Below are positions 1-9,212 of a stretch of DNA of 64,000 nucleotides, one piece after another. The number at the start of each line of letters is the position of its first letter. Position 1 is the stretch's first letter. Origin of the DNA: an uncultured Spirochaetaceae bacterium (GTDB taxonomy: Bacteria > Spirochaetota > Spirochaetia > Treponematales > Treponemataceae); the NCBI GenBank assembly GCA_902778325.1, contig CACYWZ010000004.1, positions 1 through 64,000 on the forward strand. Reading direction: 5' to 3'. Position numbers and translations under genes: made by a program. The notes under the pieces were generated by a model. That model saw nothing but the letters and a program-made list of their open reading frames with translations. It did no database searches and was not told the origin of the DNA.

Positions 1-511
1 CATTTGGAGTGTCTTGATTAAATATATACAACGCAGTTCCCATTGTGTATAATTCAGTATCATATCTTTCGTTATAATTTTTGATATTTTCATCAAGGCT
101 TTTTATGCTTTCTTCCAGCAAATCAAAAAGGTTGAAAGTCTTTGTAGTTTCATTTTTAACAAGTCTATATCGCTTTTTCACATAATCATAAGTTCCTGCA
201 ATATCAACAAAGTTTTTGTTTGTGTCGTCAAGATGTCTTATATACAAATTTCCGTTGCTCGCAAAAATCCTTTCAAATGCACCTACAGCATTACTGATTC
301 GTTCAATGCAGTTGTTCATTCTTTTTATCAAATCGGCTTCATTTGCCTGCTCGCTTTCTGTAAGTTCTTTCTGACCTGAAAAAACATCTGGATATAAAAG
401 CTTTCTGTATTCGTCAAATAAAGTATCAAATTCTAAGATTGCTTCTAAAATCTGTTCTGCAAAGTCATCAATGTACACAACTTTTTCTTTGCTTTTTTCG
501 TTTAATCTCAT
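1..511 (-). CDS. hypothetical protein, 3' end outside window
   Basis: Reading the minus strand from an ATG at 511 gives an open frame of 170 codons that runs off the left edge. An AAGGAG ribosome-binding site lies just upstream of the ATG. The protein starts MRLNEKSKEKVVYIDDFAEQ, is rich in Lys, Glu, Asp and Asn, and has no signal peptide or membrane segment. The middle looks helical and may form a coiled coil (residues about 20-110). I recognise no family. The AT-rich composition and the small accessory genes next to it suggest acquired DNA. The frame and RBS make it a likely real gene; the function is unknown. Confidence 0.7.
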   Translation of the reverse strand, partial: MRLNEKSKEKVVYIDDFAEQILEAILEFDTLFDEYRKLLYPDVFSGQKELTESEQANEADLIKRMNNCIERISNAVGAFERIFASNGNLYIRHLDDTNKNFVDIAGTYDYVKKRYRLVKNETTKTFNLFDLLEESIKSLDENIKNYNERYDTELYTMGTALYIFNQDTPN

Positions 512-630
512 TTTTCTTCTCTCCTTGTTTTTTATATTAAGTTTGATTTGCTGTTTTTTCAATGTTGCTGCAAGATTTTTAGAAACATTCTGCTGAAAAG
601 AACCTATATTATTCAATATAAAATTTATTA

Positions 631-668
631 GTGTAGTGTTGATGAGAAGTCGGCACTACACTTTTTTA
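631..668 (+). terminator. stem-loop followed by T run
   Basis: GTGTAGTG at 631-638 pairs with CACTACAC at 654-661 and is followed by a T-rich tract, the form of a rho-independent terminator on the plus strand. No plus-strand gene lies upstream in the window, so it may end a short leader or small RNA, or act as an attenuator for the lipoprotein gene that follows. Confidence 0.5.
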
Positions 669-696
669 TTTTTAAACGCATAATAGGAGGTTTTTT

Positions 697-1059
697 ATGC
701 GAAAAGTTTTGGGAATTTGTTCGGTTGTTTTAATTGTTTCAATGCTTATGGGGTGTAGCACAATGGTACATTTTAATTCATACCCTGCCGAAGCAGACAT
801 TTATGTGAATGATGAGTACATTGGTAAAACACCTATTTCTAAAAAAATTAGCAATTTTGTAGGAAGAGACCCTACAATAACTGTTAAAAAAGAAGGTTAT
901 TACCCTATTATCAAATCACTTAACAAGGAAGTAAAGGTCGGTGCCCTTGTAGGTGGGTTGTTTCTTTGTTGGCCAGCAATCTTGTGGTGTTATGGACCTG
1001 AAGCGAATCAGTATTTTAACTTGCAGAAAGTTGAAAGTAATCTTGGTAGTTCACATTAA
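697..1059 (+). CDS. small PEGA-domain-like lipoprotein
   Basis: A 120-residue lipoprotein. The N-terminus has a charged MRK, a hydrophobic stretch and a lipobox (LMGC) with the lipidated Cys at about residue 20. The mature part, residues 25-75, has the features of a PEGA domain (FNSYPAEADIYVNDEYIGKT, then a conserved turn and a KKEGYYP strand), a small surface beta-domain often found in bacterial envelope proteins. A hydrophobic segment at about residues 83-100 is unusual and could be a membrane anchor or buried hairpin. An AGGAGG site is correctly spaced from the ATG. It is followed 18 bp later by another exported-protein gene, probably in one transcript. The partner is unknown. Confidence 0.75.
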   Translation: MRKVLGICSVVLIVSMLMGCSTMVHFNSYPAEADIYVNDEYIGKTPISKKISNFVGRDPTITVKKEGYYPIIKSLNKEVKVGALVGGLFLCWPAILWCYGPEANQYFNLQKVESNLGSSH

Positions 1060-1077
1060 TTATGAGGTAGCATTTGT

Positions 1078-1572
1078 ATGAACTTTAAGAAAATAGCAAT
1101 CACATTTTTAGCAATAATTTGTGTATCATCAGTAAGTGCAGAAAGAATGAGTAGAACATTTATTGCGATGCTACAATCAAACGGTCATTGGGAATATCAG
1201 TCAGTTTCTGATTCAGAAAGTGAAGTTTGGGTAAAGGTTATTAATCCAAGAAATGGTTGTTGTCATGAGCAGACTTGGCGGTTAGACCCAAATAGGGCTA
1301 AATCAGGTAATACCACTTTAAGGATTAAAGAACAACAAGATTCCCTTGAAGAAACACACAGTTTTTATTCAGATTTTGGATCGACCAAAGAATTTAGATT
1401 TCTGTCAAATTGTGTAGATTATGCAGTATCTGGTGATTTCGTTAAAGTGTGGCATTACAATAATTTTACTGGGATTGGCTTCTGTATCCAATTCTTGATG
1501 TCAGATAATGTTACTGAAAGGTATTGTATAGAAACATTTCTTAACGAAGTTAAAGATGGGTTGCAGTATTAA
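1078..1572 (+). CDS. exported protein of unknown function
   Basis: A 164-residue protein with a clear signal peptide (residues 1-21, ending VSA before ERMSR). The mature protein has six or so cysteines, including the pair in GCCHEQ, that could form disulphides in the periplasm. No family is recognised. It lies 18 bp after the lipoprotein gene with its own GAGG ribosome-binding site, and an intrinsic terminator follows at 1614-1655, so the two genes probably form one small envelope-protein transcript. The 130-residue exported protein at 28156-28548 is of similar size and also periplasmic by prediction, but I see no convincing sequence similarity. Confidence 0.65.
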   Translation: MNFKKIAITFLAIICVSSVSAERMSRTFIAMLQSNGHWEYQSVSDSESEVWVKVINPRNGCCHEQTWRLDPNRAKSGNTTLRIKEQQDSLEETHSFYSDFGSTKEFRFLSNCVDYAVSGDFVKVWHYNNFTGIGFCIQFLMSDNVTERYCIETFLNEVKDGLQY

Positions 1573-1613
1573 ATTCTAAGAACTTCAAAAGAAACATTTA
1601 TTGACTATCCAAC

Positions 1614-1655
1614 AAAACGCACTATGCTAATTATAAAGGTATAAGTGCGTTTTTG
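1614..1655 (+). terminator. intrinsic terminator
   Basis: AAAACGCACT at 1614-1623 pairs with AGTGCGTTTT at 1644-1653 and runs into T-rich sequence, ending the two exported-protein genes. Confidence 0.65.
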
Positions 1656-1749
1656 ACGTTTTTTATAGACTTGGTGGCAGTGTTTACAGGGTAAATAGTG
1701 GATAGGTTATAATACCTTTAATAACAATCGGAATTATCCCTTAGTACTT

Positions 1750-1866
1750 ATGTGTAAAGACATTCCGACATTCCTCGCCGTATATGATATAATTAGTGGA
1801 AATGAAAAAAATCGTTTTGCTTTTTTAGAAAATTTACAGTCTGAAATGCCTATATTATTACCATAA
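1750..1866 (+). CDS. possible small protein or gene remnant
   Basis: An open frame of 38 residues starting MCKDIPTFLAVYDIISGNEK. It begins inside the left inverted repeat and has no ribosome-binding site. The frame stays open upstream of the ATG into the repeat itself, which suggests the 3' end of a decayed gene rather than a complete one. No family recognised. Confidence 0.25.
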   Translation: MCKDIPTFLAVYDIISGNEKNRFAFLENLQSEMPILLP

Positions 1867-1889
1867 ACAGAATAAGGAGGTAGAAAAAA

Positions 1890-2141
1890 ATGGGAAAGTT
1901 TATTTATACAATCGAAAAAGGTTGTAATAATGGTTATATTTGGGTATATCGCAATGATGGTGAAATAAGAAAAGAAGTTGGGGATTTGCTTAATTTATTC
2001 AGTGAAGAAGAACTTATGGAAGTATTGGCAAAATTTCCAAAAAGTGCCGTTTACGTTCCCGAAGATGACAAGGAGCTTATAAATGAAGGCAAACGGCTTG
2101 CGGATAAGTTAGGACTTCAAGGTTTAACTTTACCTGCTTGA
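1890..2141 (+). CDS. small hypothetical protein
   Basis: An 83-residue soluble acidic protein (MGKFIYTIEKG...) with a strong AAGGAGG ribosome-binding site 9 nt before the ATG. The N-terminal third looks like beta-strands and the C-terminal half like two helices (SEEELMEVLAKF and KELINEGKRLADKLG). No family is recognised. Its last 25 bp overlap the convergent gene at 2117-2701, and the two share the space inside the inverted repeat at 1729-2758, so they may be one mobile unit. Confidence 0.6.
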   Translation: MGKFIYTIEKGCNNGYIWVYRNDGEIRKEVGDLLNLFSEEELMEVLAKFPKSAVYVPEDDKELINEGKRLADKLGLQGLTLPA

Positions 2142-2701
2142 ATATCTTTATAACCATCTTTATCCGTAGTTGAAATGAGCCATCCGTCATCATCAAATGC
2201 TTTTAAGTATTCATTTAGCATTGTAGTAGGAGCTGTTGCTGATACATCGTCTTGTAGCTCAAATTTTTGATTGGCAAAAGATTGCCTGAATTGAGCTTTT
2301 GTACAGAAGTTTCCTACATCAAGTTCTAAGTGGGTACTACCGTTTTTTACAATTCGCTTCTTTGTATCTCTTTGATATTTTGCCTGTTCTGCACATTTTC
2401 GAGCATTCTGAACTGCTCTTAACATTGCTGCTTCTGAATTAGCAACACGTTTGTTAAAGACACTCCTTCTAAGAGTGTTTGCAAACCCCTCTACAGTCAT
2501 TTCTGTAAGAACACATTTTCTTGAATAAGAGTTTTTAGAATACATTTCACTTATAATATTTTCTTTAATTGAATCAAAATACTCTTCTGCCATATCTTCA
2601 TCTAAACAATCTCCATACAAATAAAAATCCAAAAGTTCGTTTAGATATTTCTTTCTACGTACTTCAACCAATCTATCTTCGTTCATTTTTGAAACTCTCA
2701 T
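2117..2701 (-). CDS. hypothetical protein
   Basis: A 194-residue basic, mostly helical protein (MRVSKMNEDRLVEVRRKKYL...) with no signal peptide or membrane segment. A TAGGAGA ribosome-binding site supports the first ATG rather than the one five codons later. The centre (about residues 85-120) is Lys/Arg-rich, compatible with nucleic-acid binding, but I recognise no domain. It overlaps the convergent small gene by 25 bp and lies just inside the right inverted repeat. Confidence 0.6.
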   Translation of the reverse strand: MRVSKMNEDRLVEVRRKKYLNELLDFYLYGDCLDEDMAEEYFDSIKENIISEMYSKNSYSRKCVLTEMTVEGFANTLRRSVFNKRVANSEAAMLRAVQNARKCAEQAKYQRDTKKRIVKNGSTHLELDVGNFCTKAQFRQSFANQKFELQDDVSATAPTTMLNEYLKAFDDDGWLISTTDKDGYKDIQAGKVKP

Positions 2702-2836
2702 TGATGTTTCTCCTATATTTTTAATTAGTTAGCTAAAGTACGTCAGGGGATAATTCCGAATTACATAAAAATATTCTTCACAAATTTTAGCAAATTAAAT
2801 CATAAGAAATACTGTTCGATTTCTATATTCGTCAGT

Positions 2837-3754
2837 ATGACAATATTTCAATTACACCAAAAATTCCCAACACAAAAATCTATCATCTCCCACTTTATCA
2901 AAATCCGTTATCCCAACGGTATTTCTTGCCCTTATTGCAATTCAAAAGACAAAATTTCGCTACGTTCTGACCGCCCAAAGTTCGTAAATTGCAATGCTTG
3001 CAAAAACACTTTCTCTGTTTTCACTGGAACGATTTTCGAGAAAACTACTGTTGATTTACGACTTTGGTTTTATGCAATAAACTCGTTCTTGAACGCAAAA
3101 AAAGGCTTTTCGGCTCTTCAGTTGCAAAGAGAAATAGGCGTAACTTACAAAACTGCTTGGCGTATGCTGAACAAAATCCGCACGGCTATGGGCAAAGAAG
3201 ATTTGAAAGACCGTTTTGAGCTGATTGTAGAAGTTGATGAAACATATATTGGCGGCAAACCGAGAAGAGTGAATTATCAGACTTTACCAGAAAAGCCAAG
3301 AATCTACTTGAAGCGAGGTCGCGGAACTTCAAAAATCCCTGTTATTGGAGTTCGCGAGCGGTTCTCAGGGCGTGTTTATGCAAAAGTTGCGGATAAGGAT
3401 TATAACGGAAGATGTTTAACAGGCAATCAACTTTTGAGCGTGATTGAAGCAGTAACAAAAGAAGATACAATAGTTATGACCGACGATTTTACGGGATATA
3501 ACATTCTAAACCACAAAAAGAACAATCCGAAGCATTACACTCATATCACCGTGAATCATTCTCTAGGGCAATATTCGGCGGGAAACGGATTGCATACAAA
3601 CGGAATCGAGGGCTTTTGGGCTATCTTGAAACGTGCAATAATCGGCTCTTATCATCACGTTTCAGCAAAATACTTGCAGGATTATGTAAATGAGTGTGCA
3701 TTTCGCCAAAATCACGGTGTTGAGGCTTTTGAAGTGTTTTTGAGATATTGCTAA
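2837..3754 (+). CDS. IS1595-family (ISXO2-like) transposase
   Basis: A 305-residue transposase. The N-terminal zinc ribbon (CPYC at about 32-35 and CNAC at about 52-55) is followed by a helical region and an ISXO2-like DDE domain: VDETYIGG (first Asp), MTDDFTGY (second Asp), then HTNGIEGFWAILKR. It is full length for the family and has no frameshift. There is no ribosome-binding site; a TATATT box sits 7 nt before the ATG, like the leaderless genes elsewhere in the window. I found no terminal inverted repeats around this gene, and its stop codon abuts the terminator of the neighbouring chemoreceptor, so the element may be truncated or immobile. Confidence 0.88.
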   Translation: MTIFQLHQKFPTQKSIISHFIKIRYPNGISCPYCNSKDKISLRSDRPKFVNCNACKNTFSVFTGTIFEKTTVDLRLWFYAINSFLNAKKGFSALQLQREIGVTYKTAWRMLNKIRTAMGKEDLKDRFELIVEVDETYIGGKPRRVNYQTLPEKPRIYLKRGRGTSKIPVIGVRERFSGRVYAKVADKDYNGRCLTGNQLLSVIEAVTKEDTIVMTDDFTGYNILNHKKNNPKHYTHITVNHSLGQYSAGNGLHTNGIEGFWAILKRAIIGSYHHVSAKYLQDYVNECAFRQNHGVEAFEVFLRYC

Positions 3755-3795
3755 AAAAACGCCATTGCCAAAACAAAAGCAACAGCGTTTTCTCT
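3755..3795 (-). terminator. intrinsic terminator of chemoreceptor gene
   Basis: On the minus strand AAAACGC-TG-TTGC pairs with GCAA-TG-GCGTTTT around a short T-rich loop, followed by a run of T. It lies 16 bp past the stop of the chemoreceptor at 3811-5682 and could also serve the transposase transcript from the other side. Confidence 0.65.
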
Positions 3796-3810
3796 CAAAA
3801 ATCAGCTAAA

Positions 3811-5682
3811 TCACACCTTGAACAAATCGATTTGACCGCCGATTTTGTCGATTGCGTCTTTCATGACAACAGACATATTTTCAAGCTGAGAGCCAGTGTG
3901 ATTTATGCCAGTCGCTTCCGTTGCCATATCGCCGACGCTTGACTGAATGTTCTCTGTCGCGCTTTGCAAACTCCTCATCTGCATCTTGATATTCTCGTTA
4001 CGCCCAGAAACATCTTTTGCCGCCACATCAACAGCGTCTCCGCTTTCCATAACAGCCTGAAGCGCGCCGCTGATTTGCTTTGAACCAATCGCCTGCTCTT
4101 CCATAGCCGCTTTGATGTGCAAAACAAGCTGCTCCGTTTTTGCAATGCCGTCAGAAGCCGCAGCAAACGCCTGAGAAGTTTCCTCTGAAATCTTTACAAC
4201 ATCGCCAATAGAGTTTCGAATAGTTTTGAGCTGATTACCAATCGTTTTTGACTCCGCGCTTGATGTTTCAGAAAGTTTGCGGATTTCGTCAGCAACAACA
4301 GCAAAGCCCTTTCCCGCTTCCCCTGCGTGTGCCGCCTCGATTGCCGCATTCATAGCAAGAAGATTTGTCTGACCTGCGATAGAAGAAATTGCGCGGTTTG
4401 CTTCGTTTAGCATTTCGGACTGCTCGCGGATTTTTTCAATGCTTGTCGTCATCGATTGCTGCTTGTCGATACCAGCGCGGGATTTGCTCGCCAAGTTTTC
4501 AAACGAAGTCGCCATTTTGTCCATCGACTGATTAACCGAAGCGATATTGCTGACCATCTCCTCAACCGCAGAACTTGCAATCGCAACACCCTCGCGCTGC
4601 TTTGTGATAAGGGAGGCAAGAGAGCCGATTGTGAGAGAAATATCGTCAACAGCAGAAACCGTTGATTTCATACTGCTTGTTTGCGTTTCGACCTGCGAAG
4701 TGATATTTCTGATATTCTCTGTGATTTGGCTGATACCGCTCGCTGTGTCCTGTGCGCTCATCATAACAGTGTCGCCTGCGCTCGTAAGCGAATCCTTTGA
4801 CTCTTTGACGCCAAAAACAACGTCGTGGATTTTTTCCATCGTGTTGTTAAAGTAGCGGCTCAAAAGACCGATTTCGTCCTCTGAAGTTATAGGCAAACGG
4901 CTCGTAAGGTCGCCATCTCCCTCTGAAATGTCGCGCAAACTGTTTGCAACTCGTTTGATTGGACGAATCATAAAGCGGGAAATCAAGAAGACAATGCCGA
5001 CACAAGACAAAACGATGACAATCACGCCAAGAATAACGAAATTGATGATTGCTTTCTTAAAGTCAGAATTGAGCTTTTTTTCAACCTCATTAACAGCAGC
5101 GTCGATTTCGTCGATGTAGTTTCCTGTGCCGATAACCCAAGAGTATGGGCGGTAAGGCGCAGTGTAAGAGCGCTTTGGCTCTGGCTTGTCTGAACCGAGT
5201 TTTGGAAATTTGAAATCGGTAAAACCGCCTTCCTTTTTTCCAATCTCGATGAACTCTTTGACCATATATTTTCCGTCTTCGTCTGTCCAATCAAGACGGT
5301 TTGTTCCTTCTGTTGCAGGCTTTGGAGGCAAAAGCACATTCACGCCGTCAAAAGTATCAATCCAAAAATATCCTTCCGTTCCATAGCGAAGCCCGCGGAC
5401 AAGCTCACGAACAGCCTCTTTCCTCTCCTCAAGCGACATACCTTCCTTTTCATAAATCGAGTCGTAAGTCGTAATGAGAGAAATGACATTCTGAACTTGC
5501 CATTGGATTTTCTGGTCGTAGCCTTCAAGAAGCACTTGCTTTTGGCTTTTGAGCGTATATTCTTGATGAGAGAACATATTTGAAATAGAACTGCTCATGT
5601 AACACACAGAAACGATAATCAAAATAACGATGTTTGCAAGTCCCATTGTAAAAAGCAAACTTGTCTTTTGGTTTGTCTTCAT
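3811..5682 (-). CDS. methyl-accepting chemotaxis protein, sCache type
   Basis: A 623-residue inner-membrane chemoreceptor. The N-terminal membrane segment (about 10-33) is followed by a periplasmic sensor (about 35-205) with sCache_2 features, including [10 protein letters not shown] and [21 protein letters not shown] second membrane segment (about 210-235) and a HAMP domain ([20 protein letters not shown]) lead into the long cytoplasmic coiled coil. The hairpin tip that contacts CheA and CheW is intact ([20 protein letters not shown]). An AAGAGG site precedes the ATG. The signalling part is closely similar to the receptor at 6025-8112, while the sensor domains differ. sCache_2 receptors usually sense small organic acids, but the ligand cannot be read here. 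Confidence 0.93.
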   Translation of the reverse strand: MKTNQKTSLLFTMGLANIVILIIVSVCYMSSSISNMFSHQEYTLKSQKQVLLEGYDQKIQWQVQNVISLITTYDSIYEKEGMSLEERKEAVRELVRGLRYGTEGYFWIDTFDGVNVLLPPKPATEGTNRLDWTDEDGKYMVKEFIEIGKKEGGFTDFKFPKLGSDKPEPKRSYTAPYRPYSWVIGTGNYIDEIDAAVNEVEKKLNSDFKKAIINFVILGVIVIVLSCVGIVFLISRFMIRPIKRVANSLRDISEGDGDLTSRLPITSEDEIGLLSRYFNNTMEKIHDVVFGVKESKDSLTSAGDTVMMSAQDTASGISQITENIRNITSQVETQTSSMKSTVSAVDDISLTIGSLASLITKQREGVAIASSAVEEMVSNIASVNQSMDKMATSFENLASKSRAGIDKQQSMTTSIEKIREQSEMLNEANRAISSIAGQTNLLAMNAAIEAAHAGEAGKGFAVVADEIRKLSETSSAESKTIGNQLKTIRNSIGDVVKISEETSQAFAAASDGIAKTEQLVLHIKAAMEEQAIGSKQISGALQAVMESGDAVDVAAKDVSGRNENIKMQMRSLQSATENIQSSVGDMATEATGINHTGSQLENMSVVMKDAIDKIGGQIDLFKV

Positions 5683-5780
5683 AAATACCTCTTATAAAAT
5701 AAGTATACTTCAAGAACTACTATAAAGCACGATAAATTTTTTTATTATATTTTTTTGAAAAAACTCGCTTTTTGTTCGAC

Positions 5781-6023
5781 GAGGCATTTTCCAAACGGAA
5801 AAAGGTTGTCGGAGCGTTCGGAGAGCATTTTTCCAAAAGGAAAAAGGTCAAAAGTGTTTCAGGAAGGGATTTTCCAAATGGAAAAAGCTCATCGGAGCGT
5901 TCGGAGAGCATTTTTCCAAATGGAAAAAGGTCAAAAGTGTTTCAGGAAAGCATTTTCCAAAAGGAAAAAGCTCGTCGGAGCGTTCGGTGAGCAATTTTCC
6001 AAATTGGAAATGCTTCGGGGCGT
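5781..6023. repeat. phased stem-loop array 1, period 41-42 bp
   Basis: Six units whose core TTTTCC begins at 5787, 5829, 5870, 5912, 5953 and 5995. Each core is a stem TTTTCC / GGAAAA around a 4-nt loop that varies (AAAC, AAAA, AAAT, AAAT, AAAA, AATT). Two different 23-24 nt spacers alternate strictly, one containing CGGAGCGTTCGG and the other GTCAAAAGTGTTTCAGGAA, giving an 83-bp super-unit. The array fills the gap between two chemoreceptor genes and stops a few bases from the stop codon of the upstream one. Confidence 0.9.
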
Positions 6024-6024
6024 T

Positions 6025-8112
6025 TTAGGCAGTGAAGATGTCGATTTGATTTCCAATCTCGCCGACGGAAGTCTTAACGCCGTTCGCCGCTCCTTGAAGT
6101 TCTTCGCTCGTATCTCCGATTTTCACAGCGACAAGGCTCATCTCGTCCATGCTGTTCGTGATTGAGTCGCTCGCCGCGCTCAAAGATTGCACTTCGCTGA
6201 CGATTTGCGAGCTGTCGCGCGTGATTTCTTTTGCAGAGTTTCGGACTTTGCCCGTGCTTTCGTTCATAAAGCCCAAGACTTCCACGATTTGCTTTGAGCC
6301 TTCGTCCTGCTCGCTCATCGCCGACTTTATCGAGGAAACAAGAGCGTCCGTCTCTCTGAGCTGCTCGGAGACTGCCGCGAACGCTTTTGATGAATCGTCT
6401 GCCGCGCTCGAAACGTCGCCGATTGATGAGCGGATATTCAAAAGCTGCTCGCCGATTGTCTTTGATTGCTTGCTCGAAGTCTCGCTAAGTTTTCGGATTT
6501 CGTCAGCAACAACGGCAAATCCGCTTCCTGCCTCTCCTGCGTGCGCGGCTTCAATCGCGGCGTTTATCGCAAGGAGGTTTGTTTGAGAAGCGATAGAGGC
6601 GATGGCGGCATTTGCGTCTTGAAGGCGGACGCTTTCTTTTTCGATGGAAGCAATGCGGCTGTTGACGGCCTGCAACTTTTCAAAGCCCGTGTTCGCGTCG
6701 TCTTGAAGATATGAAAATGACTTTGCCATTTTGTCCATCGACTTGTTCACGCTCGAAATATTTCCTATCATTTGCTCGATAGAAGCCGAAGCCTGCTCAA
6801 TGCTCGCCGACTGATTTTCAATCATATCGCCCAAGAGAGAGATGTTTTTTGTGATGTTCTCGACCGCAAAAGATGTTTCGCCGACGCTTTTGTTCTGGTT
6901 TTTCACCTGCGACTTTAAGTTGTCGATTTCAATAACAACCTGCGTAATCGCGCCGGCTGTTTCCTCTGAAATCAAGTTCATTCTGTTGCTTGCGCCTTCT
7001 AAGATGTGCCGAGTGTCTTTTAGCGAGCCGACAACGCCGCGCAAAACAGACGACGACGTGTTAAAAGCACCGATAAGCTCTCCGATTTCGTCTTTTTCTT
7101 TGCTCTCTGGAAGGCTTTGAGTGAGGTCGCCGTGACAAAATGCGTTGAATGCGGTCTTTACAAAAGAAAGCGGCTTGATAATCTTTCGAGCCACGCCAAG
7201 AGCAATTATCGCCTGAAGAGCCATGAGCAAAACGGAGGCGGGCAAAAGATACAGGCACACTTTTTTCATGATGACGAGCAAAAGAGAGCTAATGCTCTTT
7301 CCCACGAAAATCATTCCTGCGACGCGCCCGTTTGTTCCCAAAAGCGGAAAATACGCCGAAACATAGTAAGTCGAGCCTATTTTGCTTCTGCCAGAAAACT
7401 TTTTCTTGTCTTCGAATACTGTCTTTTTGATTTTTTCGTCGCTGATTTTGCTGCCGATTATGTTTTCGATTGTTGAAGAAATTCTTTCGTCGTCGCGGTA
7501 AATCGTGCAGTCCACGGCGTAATCGCTTTTGATTTTGTTCACGAAAGTGTATGAGCCGTAATCGTAGCCCGCCGCAATGCAGCCGATGATTTTGCCGTTG
7601 GATTTTATTGGGGACGACACCATAAGCTCAAGGGGAGAATACTTCGCTTGTTCAAAATCGTGTCCAGAACGCCCTGAAAGCGCGTTTTTCACAATCGCAA
7701 GGTTTGTCAGACTGTCGCCTTTGTCGCTGGAGTGTCCGCGAGCGATAACCACGCCTTTTGCGTCTGTGAGCGCGATAAAGTCGGTCTTTATGCTTTTGTT
7801 TATCGCTCTCAAAATCTCGCCGATTTTCACCGAATCATTCGATTCTACAGCCGAAATGATGTCTGGTCGCGAGGAGATGGATTCGATAATGCCAAGCGAT
7901 GTTTCTTTTTTCTCGTTCAAATTTGTGTAGATGCCGTCAGCGATTTTGCCCAAGTCCGCATTTGTTTGCGACGTGAACTCCACGCTGAAAATAAAAAGCG
8001 CAATGCTGATGATAAACACCGCACACAAGAACATAGAGCTGACGACAATTGCGCCAATTCTGTGCGAAACCGACTTTTGCTTTGTCTTCCTTTTCTTCTC
8101 AGTCTTTTTCAT
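6025..8112 (-). CDS. methyl-accepting chemotaxis protein, large Cache-like sensor
   Basis: A 695-residue chemoreceptor. A very basic N-terminus (MKKTEKKRKTKQK) precedes the first membrane segment (about 22-45). The periplasmic part (about 46-285) is a Cache-like double-lobed sensor (FIALTDAKGVVIARGH, then GCIAAGYDYGSYTFV). The second membrane segment (about 290-315) leads to HAMP and a cytoplasmic signalling domain with an intact tip ([20 protein letters not shown]). An AGGGGTGA site precedes the ATG. It is oriented like the receptor downstream, separated from it by array 1. Ligand unknown. Confidence 0.93.
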   Translation of the reverse strand: MKKTEKKRKTKQKSVSHRIGAIVVSSMFLCAVFIISIALFIFSVEFTSQTNADLGKIADGIYTNLNEKKETSLGIIESISSRPDIISAVESNDSVKIGEILRAINKSIKTDFIALTDAKGVVIARGHSSDKGDSLTNLAIVKNALSGRSGHDFEQAKYSPLELMVSSPIKSNGKIIGCIAAGYDYGSYTFVNKIKSDYAVDCTIYRDDERISSTIENIIGSKISDEKIKKTVFEDKKKFSGRSKIGSTYYVSAYFPLLGTNGRVAGMIFVGKSISSLLLVIMKKVCLYLLPASVLLMALQAIIALGVARKIIKPLSFVKTAFNAFCHGDLTQSLPESKEKDEIGELIGAFNTSSSVLRGVVGSLKDTRHILEGASNRMNLISEETAGAITQVVIEIDNLKSQVKNQNKSVGETSFAVENITKNISLLGDMIENQSASIEQASASIEQMIGNISSVNKSMDKMAKSFSYLQDDANTGFEKLQAVNSRIASIEKESVRLQDANAAIASIASQTNLLAINAAIEAAHAGEAGSGFAVVADEIRKLSETSSKQSKTIGEQLLNIRSSIGDVSSAADDSSKAFAAVSEQLRETDALVSSIKSAMSEQDEGSKQIVEVLGFMNESTGKVRNSAKEITRDSSQIVSEVQSLSAASDSITNSMDEMSLVAVKIGDTSEELQGAANGVKTSVGEIGNQIDIFTA

Positions 8113-8226
8113 ATTTTCACCCCTAAAAAAAGCGACACTACTCTCGTTTGAGTGTGTCGCCTTTGATGAGTGCGATTATATTAAAATAAAATATTACCGT
8201 CAATAATTGACTGTGAAAGCCTGTGT

Positions 8227-9135
8227 TTAGAACAATGTTTTTCCCAAAAGACGAGCGGCAAGTTCAACAGCCATCTTTGCTGTTTGATTGCGAACGTCAA
8301 GGATTGGATTAACTTCAACGATTTCCGCTGAGCGCACCATATTTGTCTGCGCCATCTCTTCCATCAAGAGCAAAGCCTCGCGATAGTTCAAGCCGCCAGG
8401 AACTGCAACGCCTGTTCCTGGAGCGAACATCGGGTCAATCGAATCCATATCAAAGCTGATGTGAATCACATCAACACGGCTCTTGAAAAAACTTGTGACC
8501 TGCTTCAAAACAGACTGGAAGCCCTGTCTGTCGATGTCGCTCATCGTGAACGCTGTGACGCCCGCCTTTTTCATCAGAACCTTTTCGCCTGGGTCAACAT
8601 CGCGCAGAGCCACATAGCAAATGTTTTCAGGATTGATTTTCTGACCTTCAAAATAAAGGTTCGTGAGCTCTGGAAGCCCGTAGCCACAACTTGCGCTCAC
8701 ACATTCGCCGTGAATGTTGCCGCTTGGAGTTGTTTCGTCAGTGTTGAAGTCTCCGTGCGCGTCAACATAAAGCATTCCCATCGTCAAATCCTGCTTTTTG
8801 TATGCTGCGCTAAGTCCTGCGAGAGTTCCCAAGACGATAGAATGGTCGCCTCCCAAAACAAGCGGGAACTCCTGAGCAGAGGCAGCTTTTTCAACTTCGA
8901 CTGCGAGCTTTTCGTTTGCTGCGACAATCGGTTTTAAGTATTTTGCTTTCGGGTTTCCGACTTCCTCAAATTCCTGTACCGTTCCGTCCATCGGCGAGAG
9001 CGTTCTGACAATGTGATGTCCGAGTTCTTCGAGCGTCCCGCGCAATCCTGCGAGACGAATTGCAGACGGTCCCATATCTGAACCGTGTCGGCTAGCACCG
9101 TAATCCAACGGCATTTCGATAATATGTATATTCAT
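8227..9135 (-). CDS. rocF: arginase
   Basis: A 302-residue ureohydrolase that most resembles arginase (L-arginine to ornithine and urea). The Mn-binding motifs are intact: GGDHSI, DAHGDFNT and SFDMDSIDP. The arginase-type SGNIHG follows DAHGD, which agmatinases lack, and the C-terminus carries NPILDVRNQTAKMAV. The ATG at 9135 is preferred. A TAGAAT box ends 7 nt upstream of it and a TTGCAC -35 lies 17 bp further, so the mRNA is probably leaderless, and this start matches the usual arginase N-terminus (MNIHIIEMPLDYG, G-S-DMGPSA). A TTG at 9171 would extend it by 12 residues without support. No other arginine genes are adjacent. Confidence 0.87.
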   Translation of the reverse strand: MNIHIIEMPLDYGASRHGSDMGPSAIRLAGLRGTLEELGHHIVRTLSPMDGTVQEFEEVGNPKAKYLKPIVAANEKLAVEVEKAASAQEFPLVLGGDHSIVLGTLAGLSAAYKKQDLTMGMLYVDAHGDFNTDETTPSGNIHGECVSASCGYGLPELTNLYFEGQKINPENICYVALRDVDPGEKVLMKKAGVTAFTMSDIDRQGFQSVLKQVTSFFKSRVDVIHISFDMDSIDPMFAPGTGVAVPGGLNYREALLLMEEMAQTNMVRSAEIVEVNPILDVRNQTAKMAVELAARLLGKTLF

Positions 9136-9171
9136 AATCTGCATTCTATTGTTTTTTCTTTCACAGTGCAA
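9133..9171 (-). promoter_or_regulatory. leaderless promoter of arginase gene
   Basis: Minus-strand TTGCAC (9166-9171), 17-bp spacer, TAGAAT (9143-9148), then 7 nt to the ATG. There is no room for a ribosome-binding site. Confidence 0.6.
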
Positions 9172-9212
9172 TATTTTTCTAAAATTTTAAAGTGCGAAAA
9201 GACAAATTAAAA

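Larger units (their letters stand above)
1729..2758. repeat. inverted repeat pair flanking a two-gene cassette
   Basis: CGGAATTATCCC at 1729-1740 is found again, perfectly inverted, as GGGATAATTCCG at 2747-2758. The similarity extends inward (GTACTT at 1744-1749, AAGTAC at 2736-2741) with a 2-nt length difference. The repeats enclose three small open frames, and a transposase gene begins 79 bp beyond the right repeat. No clear flanking target duplication is visible. This could be a non-autonomous element or gene cassette moved by a transposase in trans, or the remnant of two inverted gene ends (both sides translate as RNYPL). Confidence 0.5.

Noticed and set aside
5755..6165. Open frames across array 1
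   Set aside because: Same artefact of repeated sequence, and they run into the chemoreceptor gene in antisense.
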